Shown here piece by piece: positions 1 through 7,494 of a stretch of DNA of 19,145 nucleotides. The notes under the pieces were generated by a model. It saw only the letters and a list, made by a program, of their open reading frames with translations, did no database searches and was not told where the DNA came from. The DNA comes from CBDFKQ01 sp965248855. Its GTDB lineage: Bacteria; Bacteroidota; Bacteroidia; Cytophagales; 172606-1. The number at the start of each line of letters is the position of its first letter. Positions within the stretch are counted from its first letter, which is position 1. The stretch is taken from contig CBDFKQ010000001.1 in assembly GCA_965248855.1 (NCBI GenBank), forward strand, positions 1 through 19,145, written 5' to 3'. Position numbers and translations under genes: made by a program.

Positions 1-476
1 TTAGATTTATTGAAAACTATACCCAATATATTTAAATCTCTTTTAACTAACTCATTAATAGATAATAAGGTATGATTTATACTGCCCAAATATACATTCG
101 AGACTAATATTACTGCAGCATTAAACTTTTTTGCAATATCAATTACATAATCTTTATCATTAATAGGAACCAATATACCGCCTGCACCCTCTATAACCAG
201 ATCATTTTTAAAATCAGGAAGAATGATATCTTTTAATTTTATATTAACATTATTAGCCAATGCAGCTGCATGTGGAGACATTGGTAATTGAAGTAAATAA
301 GATTCCGGATGAAAAGTTATAAACGGATTTTTAATGAGTGATTTAACTGTATCAGTATCACGTGGAAAGCCTGCCTGAATTGGTTTCCAATAATCTGCCG
401 ATAATGCTTCTGTTAATATTGCACTGAAAAAAGTTTTTCCACTATCAGTGCCAATAGCGGTAACGAAATATATCAT
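1..476 (-). CDS. bioD: Dethiobiotin synthetase (BioD), 3' end cut by window edge
   Basis: This gene makes dethiobiotin from 7,8-diaminopelargonate, CO2 and ATP, the penultimate step of biotin synthesis in the cytoplasm. Translating the minus strand from the ATG at 476 gives 158 open residues with no stop before the window edge; BioD proteins are usually about 205-230 residues, so roughly the last quarter is missing. The N-terminus carries the P-loop GTDSGKT (about residues 9-15). KPIQAG follows at about residues 34-39, matching the substrate-binding KPxxxG region of the family. EGAGGILVPI, at about residues 100-109, is the conserved second signature. It lies 68 bp downstream of the ROK kinase on the same strand and could be cotranscribed with it. 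No other bio gene is visible; the rest of the cluster, if any, would lie beyond position 1. Family call is secure. Confidence 0.9.
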   Translation of the reverse strand, partial: MIYFVTAIGTDSGKTFFSAILTEALSADYWKPIQAGFPRDTDTVKSLIKNPFITFHPESYLLQLPMSPHAAALANNVNIKLKDIILPDFKNDLVIEGAGGILVPINDKDYVIDIAKKFNAAVILVSNVYLGSINHTLLSINELVKRDLNILGIVFNKS

Positions 477-544
477 TATAGATTTTTGATAAGAATGTAA
501 TAATCTTAATAAATTAATTACTGAAACTTAATAAAAAAGGAATT

Positions 545-1454
545 TTATAAGCAAAGCATAGCAGCACCAAAAACACCTGCACTGTCTCCAAGCTCAGGCT
601 TTAAAAATATTGTATCTAACCTTGTATTAAAAATATATTTCTTTATTTCATTAACGCCTTCTGTATATAAAACATCAATATTACCAAGCCCACCACCCAA
701 AACAATTACATCAGGGTCAAGAATATTAATTAACACCGAAACACCTTTGCCAAAATAAAATATTAATCTTTCAACAGTTTGTTTTGCATACTCATCAGTA
801 TTTTCGTTAAAATTTTTAATGATATTTTTTTAGTGAAACATCATTTCCTGAAATTGATTTATAATATTTCTCTAAGGCAGGTCCGGAAATAACTTGCTCC
901 ACACAACCTCGTTTTCCACAATAACATGGATATCCATTTTCTTCCAATACATTATGCCCCCACTCGCCGGCTATTCCTTGTCTGCCTGTTAAAACTTTTC
1001 CATTAACAACAATGCCGGAACCAACACCTGTTCCCATTATAATACCTATAACTATTTCAGCGTTGTTAACAACCTTCGGAACTGTACCAAGTTTTGCTTC
1101 AGCCAATGCAAAACAATTTGCATCATTGGCCATCACAAAGGGGATTCCCGTTTTCTTTTCTAAATCTTCTTTAAGTGATTTTCCATTTAGAATTGTAGTA
1201 TTAGAATTTTTTAAAGTACCTAACTGTGGGTCAAGGGTGCCGGGTGTACCAATTCCAATTTTTTCGGGATGTAAACCTGTTTCATTGGACATTATATCGA
1301 CAAGATTACAAATTTGATTAACTATATGATGATAACCTTTCTCTGTTTCAGTACTTATTCTTTTCCTTATTAAGGGTTGGCTTGGAAATTCAGTTTCTGC
1401 AATTATTCCTTCAATCTTGGTACCGCCTAAATCAAGTCCCCAAATGTGTTTCAT
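545..1454 (-). pseudogene. ROK-family sugar kinase, one frameshift in an A7 run
   Basis: ROK kinases phosphorylate a hexose (glucose, fructose, mannose or N-acetylated sugars) with ATP in the cytoplasm. The first frame begins at the ATG at 1454 with the phosphate-binding motif DLGGTKIEG. It contains EWGHN and the zinc signature CYCGKRGCVEQ near residues 160-185, then stops after 212 residues. The remainder is in another frame and includes DPDVIVLGGGL and the terminal GDSAGVFGAA motif. The break falls at the A7 run on the coding strand (825-831). Reading six A's joins the frames through SLKNIIKNFNENTDEY and gives one 302-residue protein, the normal ROK length, with 909 nt divisible by three. 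All family motifs are intact, so either the sequence has a homopolymer error or the mutation is recent. Substrate cannot be assigned from sequence. It sits 79 bp downstream of rfaE1 on the same strand. Confidence 0.85.
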
Positions 1455-1533
1455 TACAATATAAATTTAACTGATTTTTATCGGGAAATTAATTATTGAA
1501 CATTTGTTCTAATAAATAAAGAGGCAATATAAA

Positions 1534-2532
1534 TTATTCTAAATAAATTGATAAATTATTTTCAATAGCTTCATCCAGCAACCTTTTTCGAGGAATAGGA
1601 ACTACTCCTGTATATTCACAAACTATTCCACCTCCTAAATTTGATAAAGCTGCCAAAAACGATTTTGGCAGATTGAGTGCTAAACAAAGTGCAGCAATAC
1701 TTACTACTGTATCACCTGCGCCGGAAACATCAGAAATTTCACGAATATGCGCCGGTAAATGATGCCTTTCACTTTCATAATCAATAAAAATTCCTTTTTC
1801 AGATAATGTGGCTAATACACCTTTAAGCATTAGAGATTCTTTTAAAATTTTAATACCATCTTCGAGCGACTGTATCTTGTGCATATCAATGTCGATTTTT
1901 AAACCCTCTCGCAATTCTTTTAAATTGGGTTTAAAAAGTGTTGCTGATTTATAATGAAGGAAATTTCTTTTTTTAGGATCAACAATAGTTGGAATATTAT
2001 TTTGGTTGGCAAAGAAAATAATTTCAGAAATAATTTTTTCACTTAATACTCCTTTATCATAATCTTCGAAAATAATAACATCACATGTAACAGCTAATGT
2101 TTTTATTTTTTCAATTAAAATTTCTTTTTCATTAGTTAAAATATCTATATCACTTTCTTCATCTATTCGTAATAAATGTTGTGAACCTGCAATAATGCGA
2201 TGCTTAATGGTAGTAGGCCTGTTACTCAACTTTAAAATTCCCGACACATCCATACTTTTTTCATCCATCAATTTTAAAAAAGCAGTACCGTTTGCATCAT
2301 CTCCTATTACTGAACATAATATTGGTTTTGCGCCTAATGAGTGGATATTTAACGCAACATTTGCTGCACCGCCTAATCTCATTTCTTGTTCCCGCACATG
2401 AACAATGGGAACAGGTGCTTCAGGAGAAATTCTATCTACCTTACCCCACATGTATGCATCGATCATTACATCCCCGATTATGCAAACTTTTAAATTATTA
2501 AAGGCATCAAAAATTTGTTGTATTGAATTCAT
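1534..2532 (-). CDS. rfaE1: D-glycero-beta-D-manno-heptose-7-phosphate kinase
   Basis: PfkB-family sugar kinase of 332 residues that phosphorylates heptose 7-phosphate at C1, feeding ADP-heptose synthesis for the LPS inner core. IGDVMIDAYMWG (residues 19-30) and the long conserved block through RISPEAPVPIV are typical of RfaE1/HldA rather than of ribokinase or fructokinase. The first PfkB signature is GGAANVALN (54-62), and IIAGSQHLLRIDEE (113-126) is a further RfaE1 hallmark. The second PfkB signature DVSGAGDT (268-275) supplies the anion hole and the catalytic Asp274. The protein lacks the C-terminal nucleotidyltransferase domain of E. coli HldE, so the adenylyltransferase must be a separate gene not seen here. 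A -7-like TACTTTTG lies 37 bp upstream, and a 30-bp inverted-repeat element lies 105 bp upstream. The symbol hldA is equivalent. Confidence 0.93.
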   Translation of the reverse strand: MNSIQQIFDAFNNLKVCIIGDVMIDAYMWGKVDRISPEAPVPIVHVREQEMRLGGAANVALNIHSLGAKPILCSVIGDDANGTAFLKLMDEKSMDVSGILKLSNRPTTIKHRIIAGSQHLLRIDEESDIDILTNEKEILIEKIKTLAVTCDVIIFEDYDKGVLSEKIISEIIFFANQNNIPTIVDPKKRNFLHYKSATLFKPNLKELREGLKIDIDMHKIQSLEDGIKILKESLMLKGVLATLSEKGIFIDYESERHHLPAHIREISDVSGAGDTVVSIAALCLALNLPKSFLAALSNLGGGIVCEYTGVVPIPRKRLLDEAIENNLSIYLE

Positions 2533-2568
2533 TTATTGTACCGGCATTAATTAAACAGGATTAAAAAC

Positions 2569-2576
2569 CAAAAGTA
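2569..2576 (-). promoter_or_regulatory. Candidate Bacteroidota -7 promoter element for rfaE1
   Basis: On the minus strand this reads TACTTTTG, a full match to the Bacteroidota -7 consensus TAnnTTTG, 37 bp before the rfaE1 ATG. No convincing -33 TTTG was found at the usual spacing, so the assignment rests on the -7 match and its position only. Confidence 0.35.
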
Positions 2577-2636
2577 ATTTTTTGAAATGACAATAAAAAA
2601 GTGGAGCTAAAGAATGGATTTTTAATTAAATTTAAT

Positions 2637-2666
2637 TATCAATATACTAATATCGATATTTTGATA
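2637..2666. promoter_or_regulatory. Inverted-repeat element upstream of rfaE1 (copy 2 of shared element)
   Basis: The outer arms TATCAA and TTGATA are separated by 18 nt; the arms extend to 9 bp (AATTATCAA / TTGATAATT, 2634-2669). The interior holds the perfect palindrome AATATCGATATT (2649-2660). Read on the minus strand it aligns with the element at 8559-8588 at 25 of 30 positions, with TATCGATA placed at the same offset from the same arm. It lies in the 161-bp gap between the UbiA-like gene and rfaE1. On the minus strand it could in principle be a weak terminator for the UbiA-like gene, but the loop is long and no T-run follows. The likeness to the WYL-rtcB copy favours an operator. Function is inferred. 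Confidence 0.45.
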
Positions 2667-2693
2667 ATTTAATAACAAATTAGCTTTAAGGAC

Positions 2694-3611
2694 TTAATAT
2701 AAATTGCTTAAAAAATTATTTATAATAAATAACAAGGCAGATAATGCCATTAATCCATCCAAGAATAAATAAAAGAAATAATCGTTATTATTTTTTAAAG
2801 ACGTTTTAAAATATAATAATAAAATAACTATGGGAGAAATAAGTAAAAATACATTTCTAACACTTATACCAAACCAATAAAGACTAATACAAGTAACGAA
2901 AGATATTATTAATGATAAATAAAACAGTTTAATAACTTTTTCCGGCCTTAATAAGGTAACAAAGCTTTTTATTCCATTTAACCTATCCTGCTCCCTATCT
3001 CTCCAGTCGAATAAAATACAAATCGAATAAATAAGAAAAAATCTATTTATAAAAAAAAATACTACTGCCCCGTTTACTTTCCTTTCAGCAACTGCTATGG
3101 GAAGAATTACTGTTACCATTGTCCAAACCAGACTTAGAAATATAGTTTTACCGATAGCAATATTTTTTAAGTTTTTAAAAAACGGATGAGGTAATTTGGG
3201 CGCTGTGTATAAAAAAGTCATTACTCCTACCAAACCAAGCCAAAGAAAATACTTTAATAAAAAAAATGTAAAGTAAAATACAAACGGGCTTGATATTAAA
3301 AATAAAAGTAAAAGAAGCTTTTTATTATTTTTATTCCAGTAGATACGAGCATTAGAAAGGTCATCAGGTTTTGTTAAATACCAATGCAAGCTATAACTGC
3401 TAATGCAGGCAAAAAAAATAAACGCCAAAAGATAAAATTGATTTTCATAAATATTAAATAAAATTTGTGTTTGACAAGCCATCAAAACCGAACAAATAGC
3501 AATAAAAAAATTACCGAAAACGATAAAATTTAATATGTGTATTAAAATATTTTTAATCCGGTTCGGTAATATATATTTAGTCGTCAAGATTGTTTTAATT
3601 GATCCGAGCAA
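2694..3611 (-). CDS. UbiA-like polytopic membrane protein with only the second Asp-rich motif
   Basis: About 305 residues, strongly hydrophobic, with roughly eight or nine probable membrane helices. UbiA-family enzymes transfer prenyl chains to aromatic or lipid acceptors in the membrane. The resemblance rests on YTAPKLPHPFFKNLKN in the middle and on DWRDREQDRLNGIKS (202-216), which looks like the second Asp-rich motif. Where the first motif (NxxxDxxxD) is expected, the sequence reads SSYSLHWYLTKPDD (71-84) and lacks the normal acidic spacing. It may therefore use a different substrate or be inactive. The start is uncertain: no ATG lies between the upstream stop and residue 43. The coordinate given uses a TTG at 3611, which overlaps a good -7 motif (TATATTTG, 3609-3616). 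A TTG at 3587 (start of TTKYILPNR) may be the true start. It is divergent from the lipoprotein gene. Function unassigned. Confidence 0.7.
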   Translation of the reverse strand: MLGSIKTILTTKYILPNRIKNILIHILNFIVFGNFFIAICSVLMACQTQILFNIYENQFYLLAFIFFACISSYSLHWYLTKPDDLSNARIYWNKNNKKLLLLLFLISSPFVFYFTFFLLKYFLWLGLVGVMTFLYTAPKLPHPFFKNLKNIAIGKTIFLSLVWTMVTVILPIAVAERKVNGAVVFFFINRFFLIYSICILFDWRDREQDRLNGIKSFVTLLRPEKVIKLFYLSLIISFVTCISLYWFGISVRNVFLLISPIVILLLYFKTSLKNNNDYFFYLFLDGLMALSALLFIINNFLSNLY

Positions 3612-3616
3612 ATATA
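3609..3616 (-). promoter_or_regulatory. Candidate -7 promoter element for the UbiA-like gene
   Basis: The minus strand reads TATATTTG, a full match to TAnnTTTG. A TTG at 3638-3640 lies 21 nt upstream, near the expected -33 position. If this is the promoter, the TTG start at 3611 is inside it, and translation would begin downstream, most simply at the TTG at 3587. Confidence 0.4.
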
Positions 3617-3791
3617 ATGAGTACTTACAATTTTTATCAACACATAAAAATGAAATACAAGCCCATATAAGGTTGAAAACGCTTCTGACTTTTTTAATTA
3701 TTAAGTATTTAAAATATCAATTTCAATCAAAACTTACAACTACCAAAAGTCAATTTTTTTTGTAAATTTTTATTTATACTGAAATAATATT

Positions 3792-3799
3792 TATTTTTG
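3792..3799 (+). promoter_or_regulatory. Candidate -7 promoter element for the lipoprotein gene
   Basis: TATTTTTG matches TAnnTTTG, 21 bp before the ATG at 3821. No -33 motif is seen at the usual distance, and in such an AT-rich stretch a chance match is possible. Confidence 0.3.
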
Positions 3800-3820
3800 A
3801 TTATATTTTTTTAAAAATGT

Positions 3821-4573
3821 ATGAAAAAAAATATTATTTTTTCAATTTTCATTCTGTTTATAATCATTTTTTGTTTTGCGGCTTGCAACAGAATAGATGA
3901 AAATGGATTTAAAACTTTTGGCTACGAATATTTTCCTTTAAAATCAGGTAATTTTAATATTTATAATGTTACCGACAGTATATTTTCGTTAAGCGACCCA
4001 CGCGTAACTGTTAAAAATTATCAGGTAATGGAATTAGTTGCAGATACCTTCACCGATATGAATAAGGATAAAATTTATCAAATTGAACGATATAGTCGGC
4101 AAGATTCTCTAACATCATGGAATTTAGATTCAATTTGGACATCAAGATTGATGTATGCTCCGGGACGGCAAGCCTTTAACAAAGCAGTGAAAACAGAAAA
4201 TAATATTGCTTTTGTAAAACTTGTTTTCCCTGTTTCTAATAATTTAAAATGGAATGGCAATCAATTAAATGCACAAAACCCTCCTGATTCTATAAACCAA
4301 AATAATATTTATGGCACTTATAAAATGGTTAATGTGAATAGAAAATATTTAAAGTATGACAGTACATTATTGGTAATTCAAAATAACGATACTATACCTA
4401 ATAATCAAAAATGGGAAAAGAAAACGGAGAGATATGCTACCAATATCGGTATGATTGAAAAACAAAAAGTTTATGTAGAATTTGATTGCCCAAACGGCCA
4501 ATGCAGCGGCACAAATCAAATCACATTCGGTTATAAAACAAAATATACTTTATTCAAACATGGGAGTAAGTAA
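3821..4573 (+). CDS. Exported lipoprotein of unknown function
   Basis: A 250-residue protein whose N-terminus has two lysines, a hydrophobic stretch and the lipobox-like FAAC. Cys22 is therefore the predicted acylated residue after signal peptidase II cleavage, and the mature protein would be anchored in the outer or inner membrane. The mature part is polar and starts near FKTFGYEYFPLKSGNFNIYN. It has many aromatic and Asn residues and a late pair of cysteines (FDCPNGQCSG) that could form a disulphide. I do not recognise a named family. It is followed after 32 bp by the T9SS subtilase, so the two are probably cotranscribed and act at the cell envelope. Coding is well supported by the lipobox, length and neighbour spacing; the function is unknown. 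Confidence 0.8.
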   Translation: MKKNIIFSIFILFIIIFCFAACNRIDENGFKTFGYEYFPLKSGNFNIYNVTDSIFSLSDPRVTVKNYQVMELVADTFTDMNKDKIYQIERYSRQDSLTSWNLDSIWTSRLMYAPGRQAFNKAVKTENNIAFVKLVFPVSNNLKWNGNQLNAQNPPDSINQNNIYGTYKMVNVNRKYLKYDSTLLVIQNNDTIPNNQKWEKKTERYATNIGMIEKQKVYVEFDCPNGQCSGTNQITFGYKTKYTLFKHGSK

Positions 4574-4605
4574 ACCCATAATTTATTCAACCTTTAATTT
4601 TTATT

Positions 4606-6267
4606 ATGCGTTATTTCTCTATTTGTTTTATTTTAATTTTTATCCAATTAAAATTTGTTTCAGCGCAGACAAGTAAATATTTTATCGAGTTTACAGATAA
4701 AAACAGTTCACCTTACTCTATCTCGCGCCCTTCAGAATTTTTATCAGACCGTTCTATTAATCGGCGGGCAAAACAAAATATTCAAACGTCCTATCAAGAT
4801 TTACCGGTAAATAAAACCTATACCGACAGTTTGAAAAAAATGGGTGTTAATGTATGGTATACATCACGCTGGATGAATAGTGCGCTTATTGAAACTGACA
4901 TTCTAACACTTGAAAAGGTTAAAAATTTATCTTTTATCAAACATGATAATACAAAATCATTTGATAAAGTAAGCGCCAAAAGATCCAACAATAAATCAAA
5001 AATTACTTCTGTAAAGTCGATTAATCAAAGTGGAAAACTAAAAACAAAAGAAACACTGACCTCGGCAGATTATGGCTGGTCTTATAATCAGGCTAAAATG
5101 ATTGGTGTTGATGAAATGCACAATCAAGGGTTTATGGGTAATGGAATGCGTGTGGCGATTTTTGATGCCGGTTTTAAAAACGCTAATCAAATTAAATGTT
5201 TTCAACATTTATTTAATAATAATAAAGTTTTAGCCACATACGATTTTGTAAAAAAAGAAATCGCTGTTTATGAAGATGACAGCCATGGTTTAAATGTTTT
5301 TTCAGTAATGGCTGCATATCAACCGGGCTCTCTTATAGGTCCTGCTTATCAGGCTGATTATATTTTGCTTCGTACAGAAGATGCATCGTCGGAATATAAA
5401 GTAGAAGAAGTTAATTGGTTGATGGCAGCAGAGTATGCTGATAGTGCAGGCGTTGATGTTATAAACAGTTCATTGGGTTACAGTACCTTTGATAATCCAA
5501 AAATGAATTACAAAACCGGTCAGTTGGATGGGAAAACTGCAATTATAACCAGGGCTGCAGATATTGCTGCAACAAAAGGGATGCTAATTGTAAGCAGTGC
5601 AGGCAATGAAGGTAATAACTCATGGGGGCTTATTACTGCTCCTGCTGATGCCGATTCAATTTTAACGGTTGGTGCTGTGGATGAAAATCAAAATTATGCA
5701 ACATTCAGCAGTACAGGACCAACCTCTGATGGAAGGATAAAACCGGATCTATGTACTCAGGGTATAAATACAGTATTGTGTTCACCTTCCGGAATTATTA
5801 TAACTTCAAGCGGAACATCTTTTTCATCTCCACTTATGGCCGGTATGGCAACAGGTTTTTGGCAGGCACATCCGGAATTAAACAATATGCAGGTTATACA
5901 ATATTTAAGAAGATCGGGTAATAATTTTAATACCCCAAATAATATGTTGGGCTATGGCATACCAAATTTTAAAAAAGCAGATCAGTTGGTAAAAGTTGAT
6001 CAGTTACTTGAAAAAGATAAATATTTAGTCGCTCCAAATCCATTCGATGATAACTCTGTAACTATTTATTTAAATAAACTATTCACGAATGAAACAGCCA
6101 ATATTCAAATAACAGATGCTTCAGGAAAAGTTATTTATTCAAAAAATAATTTAAAACTTTATTCGGAAAACCAAATAATCTTTCCCTCACGAATTACATC
6201 CGGAGTTTATATTTTAAAATTTGTTTCTCCAAGTTTACAATTTTCCGAAAAAATAGTAAAACAATAA
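4606..6267 (+). CDS. S8 (subtilisin-like) serine protease with type IX secretion C-terminal domain
   Basis: A 553-residue secreted protease. Residues 1-21 form a Sec signal peptide ending SAQ. Residues about 22-150 look like a propeptide region. The peptidase S8 core has the catalytic triad Asp187 (VAIFDAG), His227 (DDSHGLN) and Ser405 (SSGTSFSSP), with the oxyanion-hole Asn334 in SSAGNEGNN, so it should be active. From about residue 473 the sequence reads YLVAPNPFDDNSVTIY and ends GVYILKFVSPSLQFSEKIVKQ, the pattern of a type A T9SS sorting domain that is cleaved as the protein reaches the cell surface or medium. It follows the lipoprotein gene by 32 bp and converges on the beta-barrel gene with only 8 bp between the stops and no obvious terminator. 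The substrate is unknown. Confidence 0.92.
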   Translation: MRYFSICFILIFIQLKFVSAQTSKYFIEFTDKNSSPYSISRPSEFLSDRSINRRAKQNIQTSYQDLPVNKTYTDSLKKMGVNVWYTSRWMNSALIETDILTLEKVKNLSFIKHDNTKSFDKVSAKRSNNKSKITSVKSINQSGKLKTKETLTSADYGWSYNQAKMIGVDEMHNQGFMGNGMRVAIFDAGFKNANQIKCFQHLFNNNKVLATYDFVKKEIAVYEDDSHGLNVFSVMAAYQPGSLIGPAYQADYILLRTEDASSEYKVEEVNWLMAAEYADSAGVDVINSSLGYSTFDNPKMNYKTGQLDGKTAIITRAADIAATKGMLIVSSAGNEGNNSWGLITAPADADSILTVGAVDENQNYATFSSTGPTSDGRIKPDLCTQGINTVLCSPSGIIITSSGTSFSSPLMAGMATGFWQAHPELNNMQVIQYLRRSGNNFNTPNNMLGYGIPNFKKADQLVKVDQLLEKDKYLVAPNPFDDNSVTIYLNKLFTNETANIQITDASGKVIYSKNNLKLYSENQIIFPSRITSGVYILKFVSPSLQFSEKIVKQ

Positions 6268-6275
6268 TCATTCAT

Positions 6276-7337
6276 TTATTTTCCGATTTTATAACTCATC
6301 ATTGCACTAAAATAACTTTGATTGGGCAAATCATCGTAAGTTTCATTAGGGAGTAAGTGAGGAATAATGTAATTATATGTTACTCCAAGAGTGTATCTTC
6401 CTATTTTAAACCTGACAGGTAATGAAAAGTTATAACTCATAAGGCCAAATTCTTCTTTTGTATTTGTTTTTTTAAATGCTTCAATTAAGGCATTTTTATA
6501 ATCAATAACTGTTGCACCCGGGTGATTTGACCTATATTCTAAAAAAGCTGCAGTATCTGTTTTTGCAAACTCTTTAAACATTTCAGTGCTTTTAGGATTA
6601 TTATTCTTAAAATCAAAAAAATCAAAAATTAATTTACCAAATTCTGAATTTCTAATGCTTTTGGCTTCTTGATATGTTATTCCCTTATGTCCCTTTTGAA
6701 AGTGAGTAGCGTTAAATTTTCTAAAAGTAATATTACTTGTACCTAAAGTTGCAGATATTGAAGGTAAAAACTCAATTTTATCAATAAAACCAACATTCCT
6801 GATTATAAAGAATCCACTAAAACCCGGGCTTAAACTATTTCCTGTTTCGTTTCCACCAAACGAAAGGCCGTAACTAAGGTTAGCTGAAAATTTACCAACA
6901 CTGTAAGATGTACTTAAACCTATATTGTTGGTTAAAACACTGGCACTGTCAGGATGGTAAAAATAATGGTCGTAAGATAAAGAGTAAGCCCAGTTATCAT
7001 TAAACTTAAAAAAATTGGAATAATTTATATTTGCATCAGTCATATTGTAATGTGGCTCATCAACACTATAATAACTGCCAATAAGTGATGCGGAAATACC
7101 TGATCTGTGGTTATAAGTTAAAGATGGAGCAAGGCTGTATTGCTCCACCCCTAAATCTCTCCCTGATGATAAAGTTCTATTATAATAATCTATTCTGATA
7201 ATAAAGTTGGAAGACTCGTTATCTTTTATCAAACTATCTTCCTCAACAATTTTATCAAGAGTTGCCTGATCTGGATTTTGAGCGTATATATATTGAGTAC
7301 AAAAAATTAAAAAAATAGAAAAGTAAATTATTCTCAT
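6276..7337 (-). CDS. Exported outer-membrane beta-barrel-like protein, function unknown
   Basis: A 353-residue protein with a cleavable signal peptide (MRIIYFSIFLIFC to about YAQ, residue 20). The mature chain has repeated alternating hydrophobic/aromatic strands such as LTYNHRSGISASLIGSYYS, WAYSLSYDHYFYH and FSANLSYGLSFGGN. It ends in strands closing near YFSAMMSYKIGK, as expected for an outer-membrane barrel. A more polar, probably helical insert lies at about residues 220-290 (GKLIFDFFDFKNNNPK through EAFKKTNTKEEFG). No family is recognised. It is 157 bp downstream of the WYL regulator on the same strand. A 13-bp inverted repeat TACAAT-T-ATTGTA (7364-7376) lies 27 bp upstream of its start and could be a control site. 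Confidence 0.75.
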   Translation of the reverse strand: MRIIYFSIFLIFCTQYIYAQNPDQATLDKIVEEDSLIKDNESSNFIIRIDYYNRTLSSGRDLGVEQYSLAPSLTYNHRSGISASLIGSYYSVDEPHYNMTDANINYSNFFKFNDNWAYSLSYDHYFYHPDSASVLTNNIGLSTSYSVGKFSANLSYGLSFGGNETGNSLSPGFSGFFIIRNVGFIDKIEFLPSISATLGTSNITFRKFNATHFQKGHKGITYQEAKSIRNSEFGKLIFDFFDFKNNNPKSTEMFKEFAKTDTAAFLEYRSNHPGATVIDYKNALIEAFKKTNTKEEFGLMSYNFSLPVRFKIGRYTLGVTYNYIIPHLLPNETYDDLPNQSYFSAMMSYKIGK

Positions 7338-7363
7338 ACAATCGTCTTCATGTTTAATGTAAA

Positions 7364-7376
7364 TACAATTATTGTA
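7364..7376. promoter_or_regulatory. Short inverted repeat upstream of the beta-barrel gene
   Basis: TACAAT-T-ATTGTA is a perfect 6+1+6 inverted repeat 27 bp upstream of the ATG at 7337. Its position suits an operator, but such a short AT-rich palindrome can arise by chance. Confidence 0.2.
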
Positions 7377-7494
7377 AAATAAATTGATTGTTTATTTATA
7401 AAATATTTAAATTTTACACAATGTAATTTTTCTCAAAAAATATAACCTTGAATACAAATATTTATAATTTCACTGCTCTTTTTCGGAAAATAAA

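Noticed and set aside
825..831. Programmed ribosomal frameshift in the ROK gene
   Set aside because: ROK kinases are not known to be made this way, no stimulatory structure was seen nearby, and the other broken gene in the window points to sequence error or recent mutation.
1498..1509. GAACA-TT-TGTTC repeat upstream of the ROK kinase as an operator
   Set aside because: It is short, isolated, and no second copy was found; kept only as a weak possibility.
2637..2669. Terminator of the UbiA-like gene
   Set aside because: The loop is 18 nt and no T-run follows on the minus strand; similarity to the WYL/rtcB site fits an operator better.
3535..3765. Plus-strand open frame overlapping the start of the UbiA-like gene
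   Set aside because: It runs antisense to a better supported gene and its translation resembles no family.
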